From assembly GCF_900129115.1 (NCBI RefSeq), contig NZ_FQUR01000009.1:124001-188000 (forward strand): DNA of 64,000 nucleotides. The letters run 5' to 3'. Below are positions 16,701 through 26,463 of this stretch, piece after piece. Both the position numbers and the translations under genes were made by a program. Numbering within the stretch: position 1 is the first letter of the stretch; each line of letters begins with the position of its first letter. The stretch comes from Thermoanaerobacter uzonensis DSM 18761 (lineage in GTDB: Bacteria; Bacillota; Thermoanaerobacteria; Thermoanaerobacterales; Thermoanaerobacteraceae). The notes below the pieces were generated by a model. It did no database searches. It saw nothing but the letters and a program-made list of their open reading frames with translations, and had not been told where the DNA came from.

Positions 16701-19391
16701 TATTCCTGTTATCACGGCTTTATGTCTTTTTCCCCAATAGTGTCTAAACTGGCCTTTAAAAATAGTGTCAACTAAAGCAGGTAGAATGGGGAAGAATACA
16801 GTTAAAATCGCAACCCCTAACCATAAAAAACTGCTTCCAGGTAAAATGCTAAATCCCAAAAATATCATCAACATTAATGCAAATGAAACAACACTTCTTC
16901 TCATGTTATCCATAATTTTCCATTTAGTAATTAAAGAAAGTGGGTTTTTTATAATTTCTCCTCTTCTATTTTTTATTTTGGATTTCAAGTAAGGCAATAA
17001 CTGCCAATCCCCTCTTACCCATCTGTGTAGTCTCATGATATAAGAATTGTATTTAGCAGGATAGCCATCAATTAATTCTATATCGCTAACAAGGCCCGTT
17101 CGCACAAAGGACCCTTCTAAAAGGTCATGACTTAAAATAGAATTATCCGGTATAGTATCTCTTAAAAGTTCTCTAAATACATCTACATCGTATATTCCTT
17201 TACCTGTATATATGCCTTCTCCGAACAAATCCTGATAAACATCTGATACTGCTGTAGTATATGGATCTATACCTCCTTCTCCTCCAAAAATGCGAGAAAA
17301 TAAAGTTGCATTTACACTTTCTATATCAATGCCTATTCTAGGTTGCAATAGTCCATATCCCTCTACTACTACACCATAATCTCTGTCAATCACTGCTTTG
17401 TTTAAGGGATGCAACATAGTACCTACAAGTTTTTTAGCAGTATCAATAGGCAAATTCGTATCTGCATCCAAAGTTATTACGTATTTTATATTTAGTTTGG
17501 AAACATCTCCACTAACTACATAGAAACTCGTATCCTCCTTCCCTCTTAAAAGTTCATTAAATTCAATAAGAGCACCTCTTTTTCTTTCCCAGCCCATCCA
17601 GCTTTTTTGCATTTCGTTGTATTTTCTTTTTCTATGAAAATAGTAAAATATCTTTTCGCCGTTTTTAGAATATTTGTCATTTAACTCTTCAATTTGTTCT
17701 AAAGCACACTTTACAATCTTTTCATCCTCCGGCATAACTTCAAAAGGAGCATCTTTAAAATCCCCTAATAAGCCAAAATACAAATTTTTTTCTCTATTGG
17801 CGTGATAATACACCTCAAGATTTTCAATCAGCTCTTTTGTCCTTTTTTCATCTGGCAAAAGAGAAGAAATCACTACCATTGTTTTGGCATCTTCAGGAAT
17901 ACCTTCTTTTAATTCAATCTTTGGCAATACCACTGGCTTAAAAATATGCAGTAAAATCCAATTTACTAATTGAACTGACATTTCACTAAAAGGTATTAGA
18001 AGAATTACACCAGAGATAAGTAATAATCCCCATTTATTGGAAAAATTTGCTATATATTTTAAAGCAAAAAACTCCCCCACCAATAGGAAGGTTGAAATTA
18101 AACCTATATACAAAGTCTCTGGAGATTTTTTAGCAATTTTTGCCCAGCTTATTGTCCTTTTTGATTTGTTACTCAGCTTGTTTTCAAGAATACTTCTTCC
18201 TTTGCCTACAAGGTAAAATCCTACATGGTTTATATACCCTAGTTTTCCATCTTGTTCTGTCACTTCTTTTGCACATTCAATTGCCTTTTTAGCAACATAA
18301 GTTTCTGAAGTATTATAATATTTAGCTATTTTTTCTATTTCATGTCTGTAATAATCTCTTGATTCAAAATCCATCTTAGGATATGTACCATCCGGGTCTT
18401 GCCTCAAAACTTGCTCTACGGAACTCAAACTTTCAAAAATTTGTGCCCAATCGAGAGAGGAAACAGTTTTTAAACTGGTAATAGCATTGCCTATAGAAAT
18501 TTGCCTTTTTGCCTGTATTTGATGAGCCTTTTCAGCTACATCGTTAATGCTAGTGTCATATTCCATCAAAATCTTTTCTATAGATTGTATAATGTGAGCA
18601 GAATTACTCCCTTCTTTTCTAAGTCTACTTACTAAATGCTCAATAAATTGAAGAGGAAATCTATCCGCAACATTGATGTTTTCCCTTATAAGCTTTTTTA
18701 CTTCTTCATACTTCATTTCTTTTTCCAAAAGCAATGTGAGTATCTTTTCTGCTTTTTCTCTTTGGTGACGAGTTTCTACAATTTTCTCGCAAATCTTTTT
18801 TATTTTCTCCACCAAAGCAATACGTATCATAAGGCTTAATGCCCACAGCTCAGAGCTGGAAAGCAAAGCCTTTGTCTGATAAGCCTTTATAAAATTAATT
18901 ATGGCTTTTTCATCAATTTTCCCATCAGTGTGAAGAACTAGCTCAAAGGCTATAGCATATATTCTTGGGTAACCCTTGAATAAGCCATTTTTAATCCCTG
19001 GAAGTCCTGAATAATAACTTTTTGACAAACTTCTTCTTATTTCCTTAACTTGCTCTTCAATTATATAAAAGTTATCTAACAACCACTCCTCTTCTTGAGA
19101 AATATAGACATCCTCTTCTTTTAAAATGCTGTTCAAATTTCTGTAAACATTCTTTATGTAATTGTAGTTTTTATTCATCCGCGGAATTAGCAAATAGGAT
19201 AATTTAGTTCTCTTCATTATGTTGTGATTCTGCGCTATTTCTGCTGCATGCTTTTCCATTTCTTCCGAATTTAAAATGATATCGTCAAAATCTCCTATAG
19301 AATCTTCCTTACCCCATGTAGGCTTTTTTGAAAAATGTACAACAAACGCAGCTATTAAAATCAAGATAGCTCCTATCAACACATACTCCAT
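10725..19391 (-). CDS. ndvB: Cyclic beta-1,2-glucan synthase (GT84-GH94)
   Basis: A 2888-residue inner-membrane enzyme that polymerises glucose from UDP-glucose into beta-1,2-glucan and closes the ring; full length for the family. Order of parts: N-terminal membrane segment; membrane pair near 425-490; GT84 glycosyltransferase with YVITLDADTNLP near 640 and RLHRWVRGDWQLLPY near 780; further membrane segments near 830-880 and 960-1010; glycoamylase-like domain (about 1030-1590, with ESGFYAFDINLNYQYKAFG); two carbohydrate-binding blocks (from about 1610 and 2110); C-terminal GH94 phosphorylase domain with YGFRDQLQDAM near 2440, catalytic Asp in SDDLLWLPY near 2490 and GSGDWNDGMN near 2567. Single-gene unit starting ATG behind GGGAG. 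No glucan exporter of the NdvA type is adjacent, though an ABC cassette follows downstream. Its product in a Firmicute is inferred. Confidence 0.93.
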   Translation of the reverse strand: MEYVLIGAILILIAAFVVHFSKKPTWGKEDSIGDFDDIILNSEEMEKHAAEIAQNHNIMKRTKLSYLLIPRMNKNYNYIKNVYRNLNSILKEEDVYISQEEEWLLDNFYIIEEQVKEIRRSLSKSYYSGLPGIKNGLFKGYPRIYAIAFELVLHTDGKIDEKAIINFIKAYQTKALLSSSELWALSLMIRIALVEKIKKICEKIVETRHQREKAEKILTLLLEKEMKYEEVKKLIRENINVADRFPLQFIEHLVSRLRKEGSNSAHIIQSIEKILMEYDTSINDVAEKAHQIQAKRQISIGNAITSLKTVSSLDWAQIFESLSSVEQVLRQDPDGTYPKMDFESRDYYRHEIEKIAKYYNTSETYVAKKAIECAKEVTEQDGKLGYINHVGFYLVGKGRSILENKLSNKSKRTISWAKIAKKSPETLYIGLISTFLLVGEFFALKYIANFSNKWGLLLISGVILLIPFSEMSVQLVNWILLHIFKPVVLPKIELKEGIPEDAKTMVVISSLLPDEKRTKELIENLEVYYHANREKNLYFGLLGDFKDAPFEVMPEDEKIVKCALEQIEELNDKYSKNGEKIFYYFHRKRKYNEMQKSWMGWERKRGALIEFNELLRGKEDTSFYVVSGDVSKLNIKYVITLDADTNLPIDTAKKLVGTMLHPLNKAVIDRDYGVVVEGYGLLQPRIGIDIESVNATLFSRIFGGEGGIDPYTTAVSDVYQDLFGEGIYTGKGIYDVDVFRELLRDTIPDNSILSHDLLEGSFVRTGLVSDIELIDGYPAKYNSYIMRLHRWVRGDWQLLPYLKSKIKNRRGEIIKNPLSLITKWKIMDNMRRSVVSFALMLMIFLGFSILPGSSFLWLGVAILTVFFPILPALVDTIFKGQFRHYWGKRHKAVITGIEAAFYQSLLNFIFLLYQAYMMVDAIVRTLTRLYITRKNLLEWVTAADMEKRLKNDFASFFKRMWIVLVEGLALVALVIYFKPQDLIGAIVLFSFWAISPYIAFYISQPIISKEKTVSQDEIEELRLIARKTWRFFEDFVTESQNYLPPDNFQEDPPNGIAERTSPTNIGLYLVSVIGARDLGYITTTEMVERIKKTLTTIEKMEKWNGHLYNWYNTRTLEPLRPYYVSTVDSGNLVGYLITVKEAIGEFLNKPLIDIELAKGLKDTIKMLNVEGITEDIFRNILNKTTLVPSDCELLLDKISEKLSSTQDELENIERLKNIIGALKRETKEFLVWTEFDEKQKEQEIFKRYKEVFEEHSSPKELEKVYKNYLLEIEEAFKKAAEKEKALLKSQKDKVAQALEKIKNLEAEIENIKSTIENLVEKTEFRHLYDEKRQLFSIGYNVEEEKLTKSYYDLLASEARQASFIAIAKREIDKKHWFKLGRMLAIENHYKGLVSWSGTMFEYFMPLLIMKNYQNTLLDETYAFAVRVQKNYAKELGIPWGISESGFYAFDINLNYQYKAFGVPSLGLKRGLSHDKVVAPYGSLLAIGVDVEGVLQNIRFLKKEGAEGKYGFYEAIDYTPERVPFGKKSAIVKSFMAHHQGMAFVALDNFINNNIMQKRFHKDPSIKAAQILLQEKMPMYLDITREEREEARKIQKVRKEDGDFVRVLGESKTWLPEVHILSSGRYFVMLTEKGTGYSKNNRGIFLTRWRKDLAQDFGTFIFVQNINSNTVWSATYAPFYEKGQNYRVVFSADKAEYFKRVGNIDTHLEIVVSPEDDVEIRRLTLKNHSKHPRILEITSFGEISLIDLPTDVAHPAFNKLFVKTEFLKEEDAILVCRRPREQGENKLWAVHKVAVLSGEIVGGTQFETDRAKFIGRGRNLKKPIALEADQPLSNTEGAVLDPIVSLRKRVKVMPGEVAKVVYISAITETKEEAVKIAAKYKEENVVERAFEMSWTRSRVELDYLNLKPRELGLLQRMLAHILFVSPQRKLREEMILKNVKGQSGLWAYGISGDLPIVLVEIEKMEEIEMIKWFLKAYEYWKMKGINIDLVILNKDKSGYLQPLHDKIKELINSTFSYDIFGKYGGVYLLQQNNLKEEDVYLLNTVVALKFEGGNESIYDQIMIKETKNAPKLKNRVKKVQNFEEIKLEELPLDYYNGFGGFSYDGKEYIIKWEGKSTPAPWINVISNPSFGFQVSETGAGYTWAENSREYKLTPWYNDPVLDPHGEVIYLIDEETGDKWSIIPLPAGKAKVHYIKHGFGYTSFETICCGLSQHLKIFVAKEDSMKINLVTIKNLGNENRKLTVTYYIRPVLGVTDEITFPYLFTKYDEKIGALMIKNVYNEDFANRLAFLSASEKINSFTGDRAEFIGVASSLTSPQALEYETLSNSTGTSLDPCAAIQFHVEVKAKEEKQFTILLGHGKNEEEVKRLISKYTNVENCQNELRRVQEFWQELLRRIQIKTPDRSMDLLVNGWLPYQTIACRLWARSAFYQSGGAYGFRDQLQDAMNMVYLEPEFTKNQIVNACQHQFVEGDVQHWWHPVLNKGIRTKFSDDLLWLPYVTADYIEKTGDWSILDIEVNYLEDLPLKDEEEERYSTPRISETKGTVYEHCIKAIDYSLKFGEHSLPLMGSGDWNDGMNKVGNKGKGESVWLGWFLYTILQKFSHICQTKKDEEHSKKYKEVADKLIKAIEENAWDGSWYRRAYFDDGTPLGSVDNSECKIDSISQSWSVISKAGKEVRVKEAMKAVANYLVNEEEGIIKLLTPPFDSGELNPGYIKGYVPGVRENGGQYTHAAAWVILAFLELGEGDRAWQLYNMINPINHTRTPIECMKYKVEPYVMAADVYAVEPHVGRGGWTWYTGAAGWMYRIAIENLLGLKKYGEKLIIDPCIPKNWDKYVIEYNYKNTKYLIDVRNPNGVNKGVKEVYIDGKLVTDNTIDLTKKGNSHQVLVVMG

Positions 19392-19461
19392 AGTATGTCA
19401 ACTCCCTCACTGCAATTTAGTGCTAAAAATATTATTCCCTCAAGTTTGAAATTTTAAAGCA

Positions 19462-19498
19462 TAAAAAAATAAAAGCCCGTAATATTTAGGCTTTTATT
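19462..19498 (-). terminator. Terminator after the RNA methyltransferase gene
   Basis: Minus strand: AATAAAAGCC, loop, GGCTTTTATT, then TTTTT. It separates the methyltransferase unit from ndvB. Confidence 0.85.
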
Positions 19499-19567
19499 AC
19501 CACCATAATAGTATTAGAGGTAATGCTTGAAATTTCTTGTTGCGAATATAATAAACACCTAATCAAT

Positions 19568-20950
19568 TCATTCACCCCATGCCTCTATATCTCTAAGCCA
19601 CTTAGGATAATAATTTTTAACTACCCCTTTTGCAATTCTGCCCCATCCCGCAGGAAACCCTTCTATAGTAAAAAAAATCCAGCCGTCTTCTAAGTCCAAT
19701 TCAAAAGTTTCACCTTTTAAATATTTTTCCTTTTGTTCTCTTTCAAGTTCCAAAAGTCTTTTAGCTTGGAAAGTTTTAATCCCCATTGCCAACCAATGAG
19801 AAGGCTCAAACCTGTTTTTCTTAAGCACTCCTAACTGCCAACCGTATCTGTATACCTTTATATTATTCAAATCCGGTAAACCCTCTGGTACATGATAAAC
19901 AGAATCATTATGCACTTCAATATTTAGATTATCTAAGTCTAAATTAAGATATTTATCAGCAAAATCGTAAAATAGTTGTAATTCTTTTTGCTTTCTTCTG
20001 CCTTTTGTTTTTTTAAATCTAGAGTCTGGCTCTTCTTCCTCTTTTTTTCTCAGTTTCGCAATAAAGTGACCTTCTCCTCTCACCTTATGTGGCCATAATC
20101 TCATGCATTTTTTTAAATCTTCAGGGCCTTCAACCCATTCGGGATGCCCTATGTCAAAGAATTTGCTAATCTCACTTTCTTCAATTTCAAATTCAGGATG
20201 TTCTTCTAAAAATTTTTTTATAACTCCTTCATCCTCTTCAGGAGCAAAAGTACAGGTAGAATAAACCAAAATGCCTCCCTTTTTTAATAAAGGAGCTACA
20301 CTTCGCAAAATATTTCTCTGTGTAATAGAACAACTTATGACATTATTTAAAGACCAAATCTTCCTTGCTGTAGGGTCTTTTCTAAACATTCCCTCTCCCG
20401 AACAAGGAGCATCTACCAAAATTTTATCAAAATATCCTTCAAATGCGGTAGCCAACTTTTCAGGAGTTTCATTTGTTATGACAATATTTCTTATTCCCAT
20501 TCTCTCTACATTTTCCACCAGTGCTTTTATTCTCTTTTTATCTATTTCATTAGCAACAATTATTCCTTCATCGCCAATTTTCGTAGCTATGTGGGTGGTT
20601 TTACCTCCTGGCGCTGCACTTACATCGAGAATCTTTTCCCCCGGTTTAGGGTCTAACACCTCCACAACTGCCATCGCTGTCGGTTCTTGAATATAGTAAA
20701 GTCCTAAAATATGGTACAAATGGTTGCCCGCCTTTTCTTCTTTATCATAATAAAACCCAGTTGGGCACCAAGGAATTGGGGTTATCTCAAAAGGAACAAT
20801 TTTTTTAAACTCTTCTACACCGATTTTTAATGTATTCACTCTTAAGCCTTTTTGAGGCTTTTTGTCATATTCCTTTAAAAAATCTTCATACTCTTCTTTA
20901 AGTAATTGCTCCATTCTCTTCAAAAACTCTTTTTTTACTGTAATTTTCAT
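19568..20950 (-). CDS. rsmF: RsmB/RsmF-type RNA (cytosine-5-)-methyltransferase
   Basis: SAM-dependent m5C methyltransferase acting on rRNA or tRNA. 460 residues: SAM-binding SAAPGGKT at 111-118, catalytic motif APCSGEGMF with C183, and STCTF with the second conserved cysteine C233. The C-terminal part (about 320-460) has the RsmF-type extension ending in a PUA-like region (LDLEDGWIFFTIEGFPAGWG). Family members target 16S rRNA C1407 in E. coli or tRNA in others, so the exact site is uncertain. It stands alone between ndvB and the oxidoreductase gene. Confidence 0.88.
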   Translation of the reverse strand: MKITVKKEFLKRMEQLLKEEYEDFLKEYDKKPQKGLRVNTLKIGVEEFKKIVPFEITPIPWCPTGFYYDKEEKAGNHLYHILGLYYIQEPTAMAVVEVLDPKPGEKILDVSAAPGGKTTHIATKIGDEGIIVANEIDKKRIKALVENVERMGIRNIVITNETPEKLATAFEGYFDKILVDAPCSGEGMFRKDPTARKIWSLNNVISCSITQRNILRSVAPLLKKGGILVYSTCTFAPEEDEGVIKKFLEEHPEFEIEESEISKFFDIGHPEWVEGPEDLKKCMRLWPHKVRGEGHFIAKLRKKEEEEPDSRFKKTKGRRKQKELQLFYDFADKYLNLDLDNLNIEVHNDSVYHVPEGLPDLNNIKVYRYGWQLGVLKKNRFEPSHWLAMGIKTFQAKRLLELEREQKEKYLKGETFELDLEDGWIFFTIEGFPAGWGRIAKGVVKNYYPKWLRDIEAWGE

Positions 20951-20994
20951 CTTATTACTACCCCTATCTTATTGATTGAATAATATATTGACAA

Positions 20995-22131
20995 CTAATC
21001 TTTTAGATTACTAATAACTTTCCCATTATTTTCAGCTGATAATAATATTTTATCCAAAATAACCTGGTCTTTGTAGGCTTCCTCAAAAGTGGGTGTCTCA
21101 CTAAATACAATTTTATCCTTTACTATATTTGTAAAAAAATTTATAAGGCTTGCCATGTGTAAATCTACCATCCATCCAAGAGAATACTTTTCTGTAGGAT
21201 ATATTGACTCCACATACTCGCTAAATTTGCTTTTTTTATCGTAATCGCCAATTATTTGGACATTCTCTTGCTTTTTATATAATACAGCATAACGAGGATG
21301 TTTTGTAGATATTTTTATTGAGCCCTTTGTACCGTATATTTCAAATCGAGTCTCCTCCTCAAGGTCAGGAGATATCCTTGAGGCTTCGATGCTTCCCCAT
21401 CCTCCATTTTCCATTTCCACTTCTACATTTGTCCAGTCATCTACATCTACTTCCTCATAAATTTCAGAATTTTGGGATACAGGCCTTTTTATAAAATATG
21501 TCTTAGAATTTACTCTTAAAGACTTTATTTCTCCCATCATAAATCTCACTGCATCCACAAGGTGTATCCCCATGTCAACTATTGCTCCACCACCAGAAGT
21601 AGCTTTTTTCATTTTCCATGACATAGGCCTTTTAGGGTCCATATAGCCCGAATGAAGCATCAACGCCTTAAAATTTAAAATTTCACCTATCTCTCCATTT
21701 TTTATCATGTCTTTTGCCTGGTTCACAGCAGGCATAAACCTATACATTAAAGCTGTTTGATGTATTATCCTTTTTTCTTTTGCCTTTTCCATTATTTCAT
21801 AGGCTTCTTTGCCGTTAACTCCTATTGGCTTCTCAAGATATAATGGAATACCTTTTTCTATCACTTTCATCGCCTGTTCATAATGAAGGTAATTAGGGGT
21901 ACATATGTCAACAGCATCAAGGTCGCCCTTTTCCAGCATTTCTTCAATACTTTTTACACCTTTTTCAAAAAAGTGTGGTATATCTTCTATGTTATTTTTG
22001 TACACAGGTCCAAGTCTCACTTCAAAAGGAAGATTTTTAAATATTAAAGGCATTGAAAAACAAGCTATAGAATGGATTGTCCCAATAAAGCCAAGCCCTA
22101 CAAAACCAAGCTTTATTTCTTTTTTTGACAT
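20995..22131 (-). CDS. Gfo/Idh/MocA family NAD(P)-dependent oxidoreductase
   Basis: A 378-residue protein with an N-terminal Rossmann fold (GFVGLGFIGTIHS) and the family's EKP motif (YLEKPIGVNG, near residue 97), followed by the two-domain alpha/beta C-terminal half (GGGAIVDMGIHLVDAVRFMMG). Such enzymes oxidise or reduce sugars, inositols or related compounds; the substrate cannot be read from sequence. The start is ATG 22131, six bases after AGAGGTG, rather than the GTG at 22140. It sits just downstream of the metX terminator with its own extended -10. Confidence 0.88.
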   Translation of the reverse strand: MSKKEIKLGFVGLGFIGTIHSIACFSMPLIFKNLPFEVRLGPVYKNNIEDIPHFFEKGVKSIEEMLEKGDLDAVDICTPNYLHYEQAMKVIEKGIPLYLEKPIGVNGKEAYEIMEKAKEKRIIHQTALMYRFMPAVNQAKDMIKNGEIGEILNFKALMLHSGYMDPKRPMSWKMKKATSGGGAIVDMGIHLVDAVRFMMGEIKSLRVNSKTYFIKRPVSQNSEIYEEVDVDDWTNVEVEMENGGWGSIEASRISPDLEEETRFEIYGTKGSIKISTKHPRYAVLYKKQENVQIIGDYDKKSKFSEYVESIYPTEKYSLGWMVDLHMASLINFFTNIVKDKIVFSETPTFEEAYKDQVILDKILLSAENNGKVISNLKD

Positions 22132-22165
22132 CAAAATCACCTCTTTTTAAAATTCCGATATATTA

Positions 22166-22174
22166 ATTATAACA
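22166..22174 (-). promoter_or_regulatory. Extended -10 promoter of the Gfo/Idh/MocA gene
   Basis: TGTTATAAT on the minus strand, between the metX terminator and the gene; no convincing -35. Confidence 0.45.
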
Positions 22175-22179
22175 TTAAT

Positions 22180-22223
22180 AAAGCATAAAAAAGAACAACC
22201 CCCTTTTAAAAGGGACTGTTCTT
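22180..22223 (-). terminator. Terminator of the hom-metY-metX operon
   Basis: Minus strand: AAGAACA paired with TGTTCTT around an inner CCCTTTT/AAAAGGG stem, followed by TTTTTTATG. Confidence 0.85.
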
Positions 22224-22229
22224 TTACAA

Positions 22230-23330
22230 TTATACACAAACCATTTCTTTATTGTATGTTTCTTCTATAAAATCCGAAATAATAGGTCCAATCTTATCTA
22301 TATCCACCAAAAAAGAGTCATGACCTTGCATTGAAGATATTTCTTCAAATTTGCCACGTCCTCCTGAAGCATTAAGTTTTTTAATGAAATCCCTCATGTA
22401 CTTAGAAGGAAAAATCATATCTGTATCTATCCCTATCATGAGTATTTCCGCTTTAATCCTTTTAAGTGCCATCTTCAAAGAACCATAAGGCTTCGTAATG
22501 TCATGTTCATTCATAGCCCATAAAATATATAAATATGAATTTGCATCAAACCTGTTTATAAAAGACAAACCATGATAGTTGAGGTAATTTTCCACTTCAA
22601 AATTGTTTTCATCTCTTAACCTATCAAATCTATAGTCAAATAAATCACCACTTTTGTAGGTTATCATTCCTAGCATTCTGGCAGTGCTCAATCCTTTATC
22701 AGGTTTATGGGGCTTATCGTAGTAATCACCACCGTAAAAATGTGGGTCATTTAGTATGCATTGTATTCCTACATGATTATACGCAATATTAAGAGGAGTA
22801 AGCTTATAATCAGCAGCTATGACAATAGATTTATCCACTAAATCCGGGTATGTCACTGCCCACTCTAAAGCCTGCATTCCTCCCATAGACCCTCCAATAC
22901 CGACTTTTATTCGGTCTATGCCAAGATAATCTAGAAGAAGTTTCTGCACTCTCACCATGTCTCTTATATTAATTTTTGGAAACCTTAAACCGTAAGGTTT
23001 CCCTGTTTTAGGGTCTATAGAAGAAGGTCCTGTCGTTCCATAACAACTGCCAAGAAAGTTAGAGCATATGACAAAATACTTATCTGTATCAATATACTTG
23101 CCCGGACCAATTAAAGGGTCCCACCAGCCAATATTTTTTTTCCCAGGATGTACACCTGCTGCATGGGCACTGCCACTTAAAGCGTGTTCCACAAGTATCA
23201 CATTATTTTTTTCTTTATTTAATTTCCCATAAGTTTCATAAACAATAGTAAGTTCATCAAAGCTATATCCACTTTCTGTAGTGAATATATTTTTCCCTTT
23301 TAGTGTAACCTTTTTTTCCTCAACTATCAT
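22230..23330 (-). CDS. metX: Homoserine O-acetyltransferase
   Basis: Transfers acetyl from acetyl-CoA to homoserine, the activation step of methionine synthesis by direct sulfhydrylation. 366 residues with an alpha/beta-hydrolase fold: nucleophile S148 in GGSMGGMQALEWAV, GIDTDMIFPS with the catalytic Asp, and QGHDSFLVD with the catalytic His. GPSSIDPKTGKPYG and NIRDMVRVQ are family signatures. Some MetX proteins use succinyl-CoA; acetyl use is inferred from pairing with metY. Last gene of the SAM-riboswitch operon. Confidence 0.95.
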   Translation of the reverse strand: MIVEEKKVTLKGKNIFTTESGYSFDELTIVYETYGKLNKEKNNVILVEHALSGSAHAAGVHPGKKNIGWWDPLIGPGKYIDTDKYFVICSNFLGSCYGTTGPSSIDPKTGKPYGLRFPKINIRDMVRVQKLLLDYLGIDRIKVGIGGSMGGMQALEWAVTYPDLVDKSIVIAADYKLTPLNIAYNHVGIQCILNDPHFYGGDYYDKPHKPDKGLSTARMLGMITYKSGDLFDYRFDRLRDENNFEVENYLNYHGLSFINRFDANSYLYILWAMNEHDITKPYGSLKMALKRIKAEILMIGIDTDMIFPSKYMRDFIKKLNASGGRGKFEEISSMQGHDSFLVDIDKIGPIISDFIEETYNKEMVCV

Positions 23331-23350
23331 TTACATCAACCTTTCCTTAT

Positions 23351-25944
<2,594 letters not shown>

Positions 25945-25959
25945 GTCACACCTCCAAAT

Positions 25960-26123
25960 AAATTTTTAGGCCCTCTTCTCAATGAGAAGAGGGCCTAATA
26001 ATCCGCCACTCCTCTCATCTCTCAGGTTAGACACCCTAACCTGCAGGATTTGGCACCAGACGCATATAAATGCCGGTTGCCGGGTTTCATCGGGCCAGTC
26101 CCTCCACCACTCTTGATAAGAGG
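25960..26123 (-). promoter_or_regulatory. SAM-I (S-box) riboswitch with terminator, controls hom-metY-metX
   Basis: On the minus strand the S-box aptamer is plain (about 26123-26011): CTCTTATCAAGAG, GGAGGGACTGGCCC, GATGAAACCCGGCAACC, GGTGCCAAATCC and a closing GATGAGAGG. It is followed by a strong terminator, GGCCCTCTTCTC, loop, GAGAAGAGGGCC (25969-25994) and TAAAAATTT. Known S-box logic: SAM binding permits the terminator and shuts the operon off. Confidence 0.97.
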
Positions 26124-26165
26124 TTTGTGTGTAATATTTATATTCAATTTTACATGTTGTAATCT

Positions 26166-26194
26166 ATGTTATCACTTTGAAACTGTAAAGTCAA
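26166..26194 (-). promoter_or_regulatory. Promoter of the hom-metY-metX operon
   Basis: TTGACT (26189-26194) and TAACAT (26166-26171) on the minus strand, 17 bases apart, upstream of the S-box. Confidence 0.6.
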
Positions 26195-26257
26195 GAACTT
26201 TTTTTGTACTCTTTCTTAAATTTTTTCTAAATTTTAATATACGCCGATTTTTTTTAG

Positions 26258-26266
26258 TGGTATAAT
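26258..26266 (+). promoter_or_regulatory. Extended -10 promoter of thiC
   Basis: TGGTATAAT, about 50 bases upstream of the TPP aptamer; the -35 region is only T-rich. Confidence 0.55.
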
Positions 26267-26317
26267 AATATTCTAGAATATTTATACCCTATCGATTATA
26301 AAAATTTAATATTTGCC

Positions 26318-26406
26318 ACATGGGGTGCCGGCATAAGCGGCTGAGAAAAAGGTGTTGCCTTTTAACCCATTGAACCTGTTAGGTTAGTACCTGCGTAGGG
26401 ATGTGG
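26318..26406 (+). promoter_or_regulatory. TPP (THI-box) riboswitch, controls thiC
   Basis: Conserved THI-box blocks are all visible: GGGGTGCC, CTGAGAAA, then ACCCATTGAACCTG, GGTTAGTACCTGCGTAGGGA. Known logic: thiamine pyrophosphate binding lowers expression of thiamine synthesis genes. Confidence 0.97.
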
Positions 26407-26412
26407 TCATCC

Positions 26413-26448
26413 ACCATGGCTATAATCCCCATGGTTTATTTATTTTTT
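26413..26448 (+). terminator. Expression-platform terminator of the TPP riboswitch
   Basis: ACCATGG (26413-26419) pairs with CCATGGT (26429-26435), followed by TTATTTATTTTTT and then the AAGGAGG of thiC. Control is therefore at transcription termination. Confidence 0.8.
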
Positions 26449-26463
26449 AAGGAGGTTTTTATT

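Noticed and set aside
10725-19391. Several plus-strand frames of 65-85 codons opposite ndvB
   Set aside because: They mirror the codon pattern of the giant minus-strand gene, lack ribosome sites, and none resembles a protein family.
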